Below, piece by piece: positions 1-9,031 of a stretch of 64,000 bases of DNA. Every line of letters starts with the position of its first letter. Positions within the stretch are counted from its first letter, which is position 1. Location: the NCBI RefSeq assembly GCF_032883915.1, contig NZ_CP120717.1, forward strand, positions 936,501-1,000,500, in the 5' to 3' direction. Source of the stretch: Endozoicomonas sp. 8E. Its GTDB lineage: Bacteria > Pseudomonadota > Gammaproteobacteria > Pseudomonadales > Endozoicomonadaceae. The notes under the pieces are model-generated. The model ran no database searches. It was not told the DNA's origin and saw nothing but the letters and a program-made list of their open reading frames with translations. The position numbers and the translations under genes were made by a program.

Positions 1-21
1 TTTCGTATGGTTGAGTACTTA
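1..21. repeat. Right end of a MITE (truncated by window edge)
   Basis: The first 21 bases match the right terminal inverted repeat of the 209-bp MITE at 14920-15128 (shared core TCGTATGGTTGAGTACTTA). The rest of this element would lie to the left of the window. Its terminal TTA, read on the minus strand, is the TAA stop of the gene ending at position 19. Confidence 0.75.
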
Positions 22-1350
22 CACAGAGGTGAAGCGCTTGATCAGGCTCAGTTCAGCGTCTGCATCCTTCATGGAAGAGAGCACTTCGTTAGGAACATCG
101 GATATATGACCGATAAACCTCTTGATATCCTTTGTCTCTGTAATCTCTTTATCACCGGTTGCTGCACTCATGCTGTCTCCGATACTGCTATCCAGTCCCT
201 GAGAGCCCAGAATTTCTTCTGCCAGAGCGGGGTCTCCGCCTTCCAGTGCATTGATAGCTGCCTCAAGCTTCTTCTTGGCTTCTTCTGATTCTGCCTGTTG
301 CTGGAGAGTCTGCAGCAGAGCCTTTCTTCTCTCAAAGTGATCAAGACCTTCGCTGGCAATCTGCAGGCCTTCAGTGGCATCGCTCACTGGAGAGCCGGAT
401 TCATCAAAGACTTCATTGCGCTCTTCGGTATCATCCGTTTTTGATGGGTGATTATCGGTTTGTTCAGAGGAGCCGATTTCCACCATGGAGGCTGGCATAA
501 AAGGACTCGCATGTTTGATTAAGCTCACATCCGCATCCCCGGTCTGCTGCAGCATAAAGTCAATTTCATTTTTGGAGAAGATACTCAGATGAGAGTTGTC
601 TTTGCCGGGGTTGACCTCTCGGTCAATCATCAATGCGGTTTCCCACAGCATGACTGGCGGGAACAGGAAAGACAGGGCTTTCAGGAAAATATTGTCAGGA
701 TTAGCTGTAGCCTCGGCACTGGCGCTGTTAGCCTCTTCAATGTGTTCCCGAATACGCTCGATATTACTATCATGCCGCTGTTGAGCATCAAGGGAAGCCA
801 TCTCAATCTTGTTTTCAGCGTATTTAACCGAGCTGTCTTCCAGGCTGGCATTGATCTGAGCCAGTATTTCTTCGAGCTTATCAGCGGTCAGTGTGCCCTC
901 GACATGCTCTGTCCGAAGTTGGTCTACGGCATTATCGATGTCTTGTAGAACATGAGGAGGGGCTTGCACCATCGTTGACAGTTTGTTATCGATATGATGA
1001 AGCGGTTCATTGACGGGCAGATTCGCTAACTCGGGGCGGTTATTGGAAACTGAGTTGGGAGTCTCACCAAATATTCCTCCAATCTCGCCTCGCAGCCTGG
1101 CGGCGGTCTGTTGGGTTACCTGCTTTTCAAGGTTACCCACTTCACCTGTTATTGCTGAATCGGGTTCTGGAATGCTGGGAGCCTTTGAAGCACCAATAGG
1201 CCAATCAACCTGAACTTCCCCGTTTATGACGGATATCGTGTTACTGTTGTCAAAGCCGCTGGAGACCGGGTTAGTCTTCTCAATCTCTTTTAGAACTTCT
1301 GCCTGCGTTGGGACTACAACTGCACTATTGCGATTAACTGAATCGACCAT
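19..1350 (-). CDS. Putative type III secretion translocator-like protein
   Basis: A 443-residue acidic, mostly helical protein with no signal peptide. Its ATG overlaps the stop of the upstream LcrH/SycD-like chaperone gene (ATGA-type overlap), which implies translational coupling. One hydrophobic stretch (about residues 222-245, NIFLKALSFLFPP then VMLWETAL) could be a membrane-inserting segment. A helical region rich in Glu, Lys and Ala follows (about 330-375). In T3SS operons, class II chaperones of the LcrH/SycD family are encoded next to the translocators they bind (YopB/YopD, SseC/SseD, IpaB/IpaC). By that context, and by the single hydrophobic segment, this is a candidate minor-translocator-type partner. 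I see no direct family signature, so the function is inferred. The stop codon TAA lies inside a MITE terminus, so the native C-terminus may have been altered. Confidence 0.5.
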   Translation of the reverse strand: MVDSVNRNSAVVVPTQAEVLKEIEKTNPVSSGFDNSNTISVINGEVQVDWPIGASKAPSIPEPDSAITGEVGNLEKQVTQQTAARLRGEIGGIFGETPNSVSNNRPELANLPVNEPLHHIDNKLSTMVQAPPHVLQDIDNAVDQLRTEHVEGTLTADKLEEILAQINASLEDSSVKYAENKIEMASLDAQQRHDSNIERIREHIEEANSASAEATANPDNIFLKALSFLFPPVMLWETALMIDREVNPGKDNSHLSIFSKNEIDFMLQQTGDADVSLIKHASPFMPASMVEIGSSEQTDNHPSKTDDTEERNEVFDESGSPVSDATEGLQIASEGLDHFERRKALLQTLQQQAESEEAKKKLEAAINALEGGDPALAEEILGSQGLDSSIGDSMSAATGDKEITETKDIKRFIGHISDVPNEVLSSMKDADAELSLIKRFTSV

Positions 1351-1844
1351 CAGGACTGCCCTCCCTTTTCGTCCTCAAAGTTCTGGAGCAGGTTTTCGAC
1401 CCTTTTCAGCTCCAGATGTGTAAACTGATGTTTTCTGGCATCTTTCAAGGCACTTTTATAAATCACTTCAGCAATGCCTCTTTCCTTCAGAGCCAGATAG
1501 CAATCGCCCATATAGACTTTGGCCAGTGGATTACTGATATCCATTCGCGCAGCGTATTCGAGGGTTTTGATGGCCTGACCGTAGGTCTTCAGCATCATCT
1601 GACAGGAACCCAGGCAAAGAAAGTTACGGGCATTCCAGTGATCATAAAAGCAGAGATATTGGAAGATTTTGGCAGCCTCTTCAAAGTGACCATTCTGGTA
1701 CTGGCTGTAGCCATGGGAATAAATGGACTCAAGGGCTTTCTCACTCATCTGGTTGGCTTCTGCCAGCGTTCCTCCAGTGAGCAGGTATTCGGTGATAGTG
1801 GCCAGTTCCTGACTGTCAGGGGCCTGTAAGGGCTGTTTCGACAT
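1350..1844 (-). CDS. LcrH/SycD-family type III secretion chaperone (TPR)
   Basis: A small protein of about 164 residues built of tetratricopeptide-like repeats. The first motif, in the form ALESIYSHGYSQYQNGHFEEA, is followed by IFQYLCFYDHWNARNFLCLG and a third repeat around NPLAKVYMGDCYLAL. This is the characteristic order of class II T3SS chaperones (LcrH/SycD/IpgC/SicA). These proteins hold hydrophobic translocators soluble in the cytoplasm before secretion. Two in-frame ATGs exist, at 1853 and 1844. The AAGGA element abuts the first but is spaced well for the second, so the second is preferred. The gene overlaps the start of the downstream translocator-like gene and follows the 1,074-residue gene after about 110 bp. 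No needle or export-apparatus genes are visible in this window. Confidence 0.85.
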   Translation of the reverse strand: MSKQPLQAPDSQELATITEYLLTGGTLAEANQMSEKALESIYSHGYSQYQNGHFEEAAKIFQYLCFYDHWNARNFLCLGSCQMMLKTYGQAIKTLEYAARMDISNPLAKVYMGDCYLALKERGIAEVIYKSALKDARKHQFTHLELKRVENLLQNFEDEKGGQS

Positions 1845-1955
1845 CGACGGCATCCTTGCTGGTATATCAATTGACTGTTTCTAAAGGTATAGCATCCGCT
1901 TTCAATAGACTCCTGCCTGTTAAGACGAAAGTTATAAAAAGGTCTAATGAGTGGT

Positions 1956-4900
1956 TCAAGGTCCTTTCTTCGACTTATCGCCTGCCTTTTCAGGTTTGGC
2001 TTGTTTTACCGGTTGCTTCGTAAACAACTGGTAATCTTCCTCGAAACCGCATTGAAAGTAATGCTCCATAGAAGCAAACCATTGGTGTTCTCCCTCGGAA
2101 TAAGTGGAGTATTCCAGGCGCAGGTGGGGTTCCGGGTTTGTGCAGAGGTCGAGTTCCTCGGGCCTGACCAGACCTGGCCGGAAGTAGAGCTTATTGCTCA
2201 TCGGCAGGTTAGCCTGGATAGGAATGTTCAGAGCATCTGACAGAAAGGTAAAGTCAACGCCAAAATACCAGGAGTCTTTCAGAAAAGTACCCTGCTGTAC
2301 TCTTGCCAGCAGTGCTTTTAAATCCAGCTTCTCAGGCACAGCTTTGCCATCAGGTGTTTTTCCTGTCTCATTGAGAACTTCAAGATAGTCACAGAGCCTT
2401 GTCTGGATTTTCAGGCCCAGTTCACCGGGATCGGCATTTTCCTCTTTAACAGCGGTGGCTTGGGGTTGAGGTTCTGTTGGACCTTTTTCTCTTCGCCCCT
2501 GCCGCTTCCCTTTTTTGCCTTTTCTGGATTTTGCAGCGGTCAGATTTTTTTCCTGAAAGCTTTCTGAATCATAGAGCTTCATGGGTGCTATAAGCTTGTG
2601 CTCTAAGATCGAAATGCCCAGGGCGACCATCATGTTCTCGGGAATAGGCAGCTTCAGGGGTAGCAAAACCTCTTGAGGTTCTTCAATGCCTGTAACTAAT
2701 GGGGCTTCCATGTCCGTTTCATTGAAGTCCTTTGAAAATTCAGCGCTAGCCACCGGAAGGGTTGCCATGGATGAGGTTGCCGGGTCGGACAGGGAGCCCT
2801 GTGCAGAGTCATCACTGCGGCCAGGCGCAGGGCCCGGATCATCAGGGTTCAGGGTCTGTTGTTTGTCTTCAGTGGAGGTAGGGCTGGTTTTTTCATCCGG
2901 CGTCGGGGTGTTTGTTTTCGCGATTGAAAGCGTCTGTCGGACTTGAGCCGCCTGTTCACATGTAAGGGTTTTTGCCAGCATTCCCATACTGGTGTCGAGA
3001 TTTTTGCCGAGTTCTTCCAGATCCTTGATGTGATCGGCTAGCTCGCGATGTCGTTCTGAGTCACTTCTTAACTCACTGCGTCGCTGTGAGCCAATTTTTT
3101 TAGACAGCTTGTAATGCTGAATCATTTGACCCCGTCGGGCATAAATATCTGGAATGTCCCTGCAGCATTGAATGACGGCTTTTCCCTCTGCAACCAGGTA
3201 CTCCATGTCATTGTGAAGGTCCACCAATGCATCAACAAACTCTGGCTGATCTTCATTAAGGCTAAAGAAAATCTCCTGCGCTTCTTTGACGGCCTTATTC
3301 ATGATCAGGGTGTTGATACTGATTTGCTGCATATTAAGCTTGAACTGCTTCAGTGCTTCCCTGAATTTGATGTCTTTCTCCAGCTCAGGCGGACCCTGAT
3401 TTTCCAGGGCTTCACTGTAGGCATAAACGGGCTCAATCATTTTGTGAACAGACTTCAGTTGACGCCGAAGCCTGGAGGTCACCATGTCTGCATAACTGTA
3501 GTGAGCCTGAGCCTTGTCAAAGCCGCTGACCCGGGAATGATGAATCACTTTCTTGAAGATATTGTTCAGAACACCAATAGGCTCTTTTCTGGCAAACGCC
3601 TCAGCTGCCTCGTTCAGAGTACTTTCCAGATCATAGGGCTTTGGCTCAGGGGGCTCTGGCTTCTTCTCTGCGGCTGCGGCCTGTATGGCCTGCTTTTTCT
3701 GCCATTGGGCCTCCTGTCTCTGTTCTTCTTTTTCCCGACGTTTTTTTGCTCTGGCCTCCAGTTTTTCTTTGATCTGCTTTTGTTCCTCTTCTTCTTCTCT
3801 AATCAGGTCGGAAGCTATCTGAACGACCCCTGCTTCGCGCTCATGAAGATCCTTTATTACTAATTGGTAGTCGTTGTTGATCCGCTCAAAAAGGTACACC
3901 AGCGCAGCCCATAGGTCGTCAGTTAGCATTTTTTTCTTGTTAATGGTTCTGATCAGGGTTACTAACTCAGTTAACAGAACTACAGTCCCTTCCAGCCGTG
4001 CTTTAAAGTAGGCCAGTGGTTCAGGGCGGTCATAAAGATAGGCTAGCGATACAATTAGGGAATGGCAGAGCGAGAAAACATCCTGTGGGGCAAAGTCAGG
4101 ATTATTTGCTTCCATCTGTTTCCGGAAGAACTGCAAGAAGCGCTCAGCTTGTTTGGGGTTGTCTGCCAGAATGGCGGCATTGATCAGATGCTTGACTCTC
4201 CAGCTGCACAGCTTCACTACTTGTGGCTGCTCCGGGTCGAAGTCAGTCAACCACTGGATGAAGCAGCAGGAATGGGTCGCCAGCATTTGGCGAAGTTTAT
4301 CCTTACCGTCAGTGGGCATGTAGTCATCCATAGCCAGATCAGCCAGCATGGCTGCCCCGAAGGCCGCTCTATCGAGGGCAATAAGGCTTTCTTCAAGTTT
4401 TGAATATTGTTCAAGCCCCAGCTGACATTGAATGACTTCCTGGTACATTTTCATGCATTCTATGGACTGGGGCAAAAAGTCTTCTATCCTTTGGCGGAAG
4501 GTTTCGCTCCCTCGTATGGCATCAAGTTTAGGAATTACCTTGAGAGCCGCGAAAAAGCGTATTCCACAAAAACTGGCATAAAGGTGTATCCGTTTTTTCT
4601 CTTGCCAGTACTCCTTGTGGCGTTTGTCAGAATTTCCCAGAATGACGAGGTCTTTCAGGAGATTCTGTTCCTCTTCGCTGACCCGTCGCGATCTGGCAGC
4701 TCTTCTGGCGGTGCTTTCCAGTTTTCCATAAGCTCTGTAATCCGACTGGAGCACTTGGTACATCTGGTTCACATTGGAAAAATGCGCATCCAGTAATCGT
4801 TTCATCTCTACGAACAGAACCCGAGTGGACTCTTTGTAGCCATCATAAAGTTCACATTTAAGTTCGGGTTCCCTTTTATTTAAGTCATTCTCTATTATAA

Positions 4901-5180
4901 ACGCGGCAATGGCTTTTCGGGACTCTTCGACCTTATATCCCATTTCGGCCATTTCATCTGGAGTGTATTTCTTGCTGCTGACGCTGCGCCTGGATAGCTG
5001 CCCGTCTTTGCCAGCCATGGTAGTCGCTCTCGCTACCAGATTTTCACCGCTGGTGGGAGTAATATCACGGTGATTACGTTGACCTGTGACTTTGCTTTCC
5101 TGTTCAGAGCCTATTGAAGATTGAGAAGGGGGAATATTCCCTGTTTGGGGAGAGGGCATACCCCGATTTGTTCCGTCCAC
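1956..5180 (-). CDS. Large helical Lys/Glu-rich protein of unknown function (candidate T3SS substrate)
   Basis: About 1,074 residues; I recognise no family. The N-terminal 70 residues are Ser/Gln/Pro-rich and look disordered, followed by long helical stretches. A strongly charged coiled coil rich in Glu, Lys, Arg and Gln lies near residues 460-515. A Pro/Ser/Thr/Asp-rich linker spans about 765-840, then comes a basic patch (KSRKGKKGKRQGRREKG) and a more globular C-terminus with aromatic residues (GEHQWFASMEHYFQCGFEED). There is no signal peptide or membrane segment. The GTG at 5180 is chosen because a strong GGGAGG ribosome-binding site lies 5 nt upstream. The longer GTG start at 5270 sits inside a hairpin and lacks a good site. 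The gene precedes a T3SS chaperone gene, so it may be a secreted effector or regulator, but this rests on context only. Confidence 0.6.
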   Translation of the reverse strand: MDGTNRGMPSPQTGNIPPSQSSIGSEQESKVTGQRNHRDITPTSGENLVARATTMAGKDGQLSRRSVSSKKYTPDEMAEMGYKVEESRKAIAAFIIENDLNKREPELKCELYDGYKESTRVLFVEMKRLLDAHFSNVNQMYQVLQSDYRAYGKLESTARRAARSRRVSEEEQNLLKDLVILGNSDKRHKEYWQEKKRIHLYASFCGIRFFAALKVIPKLDAIRGSETFRQRIEDFLPQSIECMKMYQEVIQCQLGLEQYSKLEESLIALDRAAFGAAMLADLAMDDYMPTDGKDKLRQMLATHSCCFIQWLTDFDPEQPQVVKLCSWRVKHLINAAILADNPKQAERFLQFFRKQMEANNPDFAPQDVFSLCHSLIVSLAYLYDRPEPLAYFKARLEGTVVLLTELVTLIRTINKKKMLTDDLWAALVYLFERINNDYQLVIKDLHEREAGVVQIASDLIREEEEEQKQIKEKLEARAKKRREKEEQRQEAQWQKKQAIQAAAAEKKPEPPEPKPYDLESTLNEAAEAFARKEPIGVLNNIFKKVIHHSRVSGFDKAQAHYSYADMVTSRLRRQLKSVHKMIEPVYAYSEALENQGPPELEKDIKFREALKQFKLNMQQISINTLIMNKAVKEAQEIFFSLNEDQPEFVDALVDLHNDMEYLVAEGKAVIQCCRDIPDIYARRGQMIQHYKLSKKIGSQRRSELRSDSERHRELADHIKDLEELGKNLDTSMGMLAKTLTCEQAAQVRQTLSIAKTNTPTPDEKTSPTSTEDKQQTLNPDDPGPAPGRSDDSAQGSLSDPATSSMATLPVASAEFSKDFNETDMEAPLVTGIEEPQEVLLPLKLPIPENMMVALGISILEHKLIAPMKLYDSESFQEKNLTAAKSRKGKKGKRQGRREKGPTEPQPQATAVKEENADPGELGLKIQTRLCDYLEVLNETGKTPDGKAVPEKLDLKALLARVQQGTFLKDSWYFGVDFTFLSDALNIPIQANLPMSNKLYFRPGLVRPEELDLCTNPEPHLRLEYSTYSEGEHQWFASMEHYFQCGFEEDYQLFTKQPVKQAKPEKAGDKSKKGP

Positions 5181-5258
5181 TGTAACCTCCCTTTTACCAG
5201 TTCGTTTTTTTCGGTTTAGAAAGTCTAGCAGATTTGTCAGCAGAGGCAGGATGGCAGG

Positions 5259-5282
5259 AAGCTGGCTCACAGGAGCCAGCTT
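5259..5282 (-). terminator. 10-bp stem-loop after the beta-barrel gene
   Basis: A perfect inverted repeat, AAGCTGGCTC with a 4-nt loop, lies about 15 nt downstream of the stop codon of the outer-membrane protein gene. There is no T-run after it on the minus strand, so it may be an attenuator or RNA-stability hairpin rather than a strong intrinsic terminator. Confidence 0.5.
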
Positions 5283-5297
5283 TAAGTTAGGGATAGG

Positions 5298-5885
5298 TCA
5301 GATATCCCAGTGCAGACCCAGGTTAAAGCCCTTCATGCTCTCATCGTTATAGATGCCCTTGGTGCCATCCATATCGATTTCGTAGAGGCGGTAGCCAGCC
5401 TGTAGTTTCAGGCCGGCAAACAGGTAAAAACGGGCACCCACTTCCAGATCATTAAAGTCAGTATCTTCAGAACGCCCTGCGAACAGCTTACTGTAAAAGC
5501 TGATAGTGCTGGCCTGAAACAGCTCCACATCGGCAGTTAACATGGGGATTGTATCGCTGAATGAGGCGTCCAGGTATTTACCGCTGTCAAAGCGACGAAG
5601 CCCCAGGCCCAGGTCCAGGGCAATATTGCCATTATCCAGAATTTCGTAGTAGCCGGAGGCATCATAACTGTCGAATTTCAGCTTGTCATGATTGAGTTTG
5701 CTGTAGCCTACCGAGAGATTGGGGAGCAGTGGGATAGGGTGCTCTATCTGTCCGTAAACGGTGTGAAAGTCACCGTGATCGTCAGTATTCCAGTAGTTGT
5801 AACCCAGTTTTGCGCCAATAATATCTGCCTGGGCAACGTTAATGCTGGCCGCCAGGATGACAGCCGTCAGAATCGATTTTTTCAT
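5298..5885 (-). CDS. Outer-membrane beta-barrel protein, TIGR04219-like
   Basis: A 195-residue protein with a typical Sec signal peptide (MKKSILTAVILAASINVAQA, cleavage before DIIGAK). Alternating amphipathic beta-strands follow and the chain ends in an aromatic-rich strand, GLHWDI, as in outer-membrane barrels. The opening after cleavage, IGAKLGYNYWNTDDHGDF, resembles the small TIGR04219 family of outer-membrane proteins, whose function is undefined. The family assignment is from memory of the pattern. The gene is the most upstream of the minus-strand group at the left of the window. A stem-loop directly follows its stop, so it may be transcribed apart from the T3SS-linked genes. Confidence 0.7.
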   Translation of the reverse strand: MKKSILTAVILAASINVAQADIIGAKLGYNYWNTDDHGDFHTVYGQIEHPIPLLPNLSVGYSKLNHDKLKFDSYDASGYYEILDNGNIALDLGLGLRRFDSGKYLDASFSDTIPMLTADVELFQASTISFYSKLFAGRSEDTDFNDLEVGARFYLFAGLKLQAGYRLYEIDMDGTKGIYNDESMKGFNLGLHWDI

Positions 5886-5986
5886 TTGTCGTTATTACTT
5901 AGATAAAAATAACAAAATTACCGTTTTGAGCACTGGCTCCTATGCTGACTTTTACCAATAGCCAATGCTCAGCGATATTTCATGTC
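5886..5986. other. AT-rich upstream region of the beta-barrel gene
   Basis: This is the upstream region of the minus-strand outer-membrane protein gene. It is AT-rich close to the start codon. I see no conserved promoter or gene here. The adjoining bases to the right are the REP-type element. Confidence 0.4.
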
Positions 5987-6238
5987 CCTGAGGAGGGGGT
6001 CGCAAAACTCTCTACAGCGTGGGAACGAGTTGACTCCCGTCATTCCCGGCTTCATTCCCGCGAAGGCGGGAATCCACACTGACTCACCACCAGAACCATA
6101 CTGCCCGGTGCCCCCCTGGCCTTGTCATCCCCGAGAAGGCAGAGATCCACCGTTGGCGCTGGATTCCCGCCTTCGCGGGAATGACGACCTCAGAGCATGG
6201 GAACGAGCTGTTGGAGTTTTGCGACACCCTCTGAGGGG
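5987..6238. repeat. Composite REP/MITE-like palindromic element
   Basis: The element is about 250 bp. Imperfect terminal inverted repeats (core GGTCGCAAAACTC at the left, GAGTTTTGCGACACCCTC at the right) enclose two oppositely oriented copies of the palindrome ATTCCCGCGAAGGCGGGAAT, one near each end. The same element occurs at about 38062-38331 and in expanded form at 51206-52206. Open reading frames across it (peptides like IPAFAGMT or VIPAKAGI) are repeat shadows, not genes. The remaining 118 bp up to 6357 are a plain upstream region. Confidence 0.85.
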
Positions 6239-6356
6239 AGAGGATGTGGCGGTAAATCCTAACTTCGTCTATATAACTGTGTCTAGAAAAAGATAACTCC
6301 AATAGCTCTGAGGCAGCCGGTTCTGAATTATCAATTTTTAGCAGTGGTGAAATCTG

Positions 6357-7424
6357 ATGCGTTTAGTTCGAATGGCTTTATCCAGTCTGACAGGAGCTTT
6401 CCTTTCACTGTCTATGGCACATGCGCAAGCAAATAAAGCGTGCTGGCTTACAACCTATGCCAACAGCTCGTACAGCGTCGATGCTCTCTCTGAAATCATC
6501 GAAGCAATGGACGATGTGCCACTTTGTGTGATGAATTCGCCGACACGCTCTGGCATTGAGGTTGGGCATGTGGCCTATGAGGGAGTAGAAGGCAGCGAAG
6601 TTCTGGCCTGCCTGTACAAGGATTCCAACGGAAATAACTCTTACGGTTATGAATTTCAGTGGCTTTCGGCCAATTACACTCAGTTACAGCAAGAGGAAGC
6701 CAATAATCCCTATTTGAAGGATCCCGCGGGAATTACTACTGAACTTTTTCTATCAAAGCGTGTTTTTGAGTTTTGTGATCTACTGACAGGAGAGCCCGAG
6801 ATTGGTGCTCAGGGTGGAAAGTATCAGGGAGAATCAATCTCCGGAGGTGGCGACAAACCTACCGGGGAAGCTGAGCCTGCCACGCAGGGACCCAGATTCT
6901 GTATGGGGAGCAGAACCGAAGAAGTTGGTGGAGAAAATCGCCGTTACTTCTCTTTTGGTACTAAATCAGCCGATGGCGAGCGCTGTGAGCTGGGTGAGTC
7001 TCGTTATTACGAGAAATCCCCTTATTATGAGACTCTTGGCTCAGCCAATACTCACAGTGACAGCACTCAGCAGAGCCCCGATCAGGTTTTCTTAGCCCTG
7101 GCACCGGAGAATCAGGGGTGCAGGTTCCCTGAATATGTCAAAGGCAACATTGATGTCTGCAAGTTCGATATAGGGACTGATAATGGCCATTACTGGATTC
7201 GGGACGGTCAGGAAATGAGGCATTCTGCCGGGAGTCTGGGTGAGTGTGCCCGTTTCAACTACGAACCAAGGTTTTGCATGGATATGAAAGGTCACTGCAT
7301 TATTGGCAGAAAAGTCAAACACGATAGTGATCACAACCGCAACTACTGTTATGTCTGCAATAAAGAGATAACTCAGGAAGCGAAAAAACTGGACTGGAGC
7401 AAGATCAAGTGTATTACCCCTTGA
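6357..7424 (+). CDS. Secreted cysteine-containing protein, unknown
   Basis: A 355-residue protein with a Sec signal peptide (MRLVRMALSSLTGAFLSLSM, likely cut after AHAQA). The mature part has many cysteines, including RFCMGSR near residue 180, RFCMD near 305, and a C-terminal cluster with YCYVCNKE. Two segments share a loose pattern of an RFCM-type start followed by Gly/Tyr-rich strands, which suggests an internal duplication of a small disulfide-stabilised domain. Compare the other orphan secreted protein at 38360-39214, which has a similar Cys/Tyr-rich make-up and also lies just right of a copy of the REP-type element. I recognise no family. The ribosome-binding site is weak. Confidence 0.65.
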   Translation: MRLVRMALSSLTGAFLSLSMAHAQANKACWLTTYANSSYSVDALSEIIEAMDDVPLCVMNSPTRSGIEVGHVAYEGVEGSEVLACLYKDSNGNNSYGYEFQWLSANYTQLQQEEANNPYLKDPAGITTELFLSKRVFEFCDLLTGEPEIGAQGGKYQGESISGGGDKPTGEAEPATQGPRFCMGSRTEEVGGENRRYFSFGTKSADGERCELGESRYYEKSPYYETLGSANTHSDSTQQSPDQVFLALAPENQGCRFPEYVKGNIDVCKFDIGTDNGHYWIRDGQEMRHSAGSLGECARFNYEPRFCMDMKGHCIIGRKVKHDSDHNRNYCYVCNKEITQEAKKLDWSKIKCITP

Positions 7425-7508
7425 TTTAAGAGGCAGTTTCCAGAAAATCCGGCTCATAACACAAATTGGATGTCTTATGGGCCGTGAGCACTTCAAACAC
7501 TTGAGTTA

Positions 7509-8888
7509 TCAGAGTCTGCGAACTTTAAACTTCCGGCCCTTGATCCTGCCCTGTTCAAGGCGAGCCAAGGCTTTTCGGGCATTTTCTCTTTTAATAGCCA
7601 CGTAGGCGACAAAATCATAGATATTGATTTTGCCGACCTGGTCTCCGGGAATGCCAGCGTCACCAGTTAGAGCGCCCAGAATATCGCCAGGGCGCACCTT
7701 GTTCTTTTTTCCTCCATCAATAGCCAGTGTCACCATTGGGGCTTTTGGGGGTGGCTGTGTTGCTGGCTTCAGTGCTCTGTGGTCACCAAAAGTCAGTTCC
7801 GTCCGCAGGATATCGGCAATAGCATCCAGCTTGTATTGCTCACGGGAGGTGTGCAGGTTTAAGGCCAGCCCTTCCTTGCCGGCGCGACCTGTTCGCCCGA
7901 CTCTGTGGACGTGGACTTCCGGATCCCGACTCAGGTCATAATTGATGACGGCGGCCAGATCATCAATGTCCAGGCCCCGGGCTGCGACATCGGTAGCAAT
8001 CAGAACGTCGGCACTCTGGTTTGAAAATCGTACCAGCATCTGGTCTCGTTCTCGCTGTTCCATATCACCATGGAGTACCAATGGCTTGTAACCCTGATCA
8101 TAAAGGTATGTTCCAACTTCTTTACAGGTCTGTTTGGTATTGCAAAAGATGACAGCAGAAGCGGGCTGAAAATGGCTGAGCAGTTTGCAGAGGGTTTCTG
8201 ATTTATCACTGTTCTCAGCTTGATAGAAAAACTGTTGAATGTGCTGGTGAGTATGCACTGACTCAACAGTGATTTCTTCAGGTTCAGACTGGAACTTTTG
8301 GCTCAGAACCCTGATCTGTTTGGGGTAAGTGGCTGAATAAAGAAGTGTCTGTCTGTTTGCCGGGGTGTGATCCAGAATGTTTTCAATGGCATCAATAAAT
8401 CCCATATCCAACATACGGTCGGCTTCATCCAATACCACTGTCTTAAGTTGCTCGATAGTCAGTGTTCGCTTACGCAAATGATCCTGAATTCTTCCCGGTG
8501 TACCGACGACGATATGGGCGCCATGGGAGAGTGAGTTGATCTGTGGACCAATAGGTTGCCCACCGCACAAGGTAACGACCTTGATGTTCTGGCGGTAGCG
8601 AGCCAGTTTTCGAATCTCGTTGGCGACCTGGGTCGCCAGTTCACGAGTTGGACACAGCACCAGTCCCTGGCAACCAAAAAAGCGTTGATGAATGCCCAGA
8701 AGCATACCAATGGCAAAGGCTGCCGTTTTACCACTGCCGGTTTTGGCCTTGGCAATCAGGTCCCTGCCAGCCATAGCCAGAGGTAAACTTTTTTGCTGGA
8801 TAGGGGTCATTTCCCGGTAGCCAATCTGCTCCAGGTTGTTCAGCAGCGCTTCGGGCAGCGGCAAGTCGGAAAAAGGGTGTGTACTCAA
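7509..8888 (-). CDS. dbpA: ATP-dependent RNA helicase DbpA
   Basis: A 459-residue DEAD-box helicase. The Q motif region (MTPIQQKSLPLAMAGRDLI), motif I AKTGSGKT, PTRELA, GTPGR, motif II DEAD, SAT, then ARGLDI and HRVGRTGRAG are all present in order. The C-terminal domain (about residues 385-459, with KVRPGDILGALTGDAGIPG) is the DbpA-type RNA-binding domain that directs the enzyme to hairpin 92 of 23S rRNA. It acts in assembly of the 50S ribosomal subunit. Length matches the family. The gene stands alone, converging with the secreted-protein gene on its left. Confidence 0.95.
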   Translation of the reverse strand: MSTHPFSDLPLPEALLNNLEQIGYREMTPIQQKSLPLAMAGRDLIAKAKTGSGKTAAFAIGMLLGIHQRFFGCQGLVLCPTRELATQVANEIRKLARYRQNIKVVTLCGGQPIGPQINSLSHGAHIVVGTPGRIQDHLRKRTLTIEQLKTVVLDEADRMLDMGFIDAIENILDHTPANRQTLLYSATYPKQIRVLSQKFQSEPEEITVESVHTHQHIQQFFYQAENSDKSETLCKLLSHFQPASAVIFCNTKQTCKEVGTYLYDQGYKPLVLHGDMEQRERDQMLVRFSNQSADVLIATDVAARGLDIDDLAAVINYDLSRDPEVHVHRVGRTGRAGKEGLALNLHTSREQYKLDAIADILRTELTFGDHRALKPATQPPPKAPMVTLAIDGGKKNKVRPGDILGALTGDAGIPGDQVGKINIYDFVAYVAIKRENARKALARLEQGRIKGRKFKVRRL

Positions 8889-9031
8889 GGTTTACTCTCT
8901 ACCGTGAAAAGCACGCATCAGCGGATAGGACATCATACAAATCCAGGTGGCAATGCAGTTTGGGGCTCGGAGTATAACAGAGCTTGAGCAAAAGCGCGGA
9001 TGTGGAGTATACCCATGGAAGAAAAGCTTTC

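Noticed and set aside
3114-3863. 249-codon plus-strand reading frame inside the 1,074-residue gene
   Set aside because: It is antisense to a long gene with clear coding character, has no ribosome-binding site, and its Leu/Phe-rich product mirrors Glu/Lys codons of the coiled coil on the other strand.
8284-8300. GGAACTT sequence on the plus strand inside dbpA
   Set aside because: It has no -10 box at the right distance and points against the gene; taken as chance.
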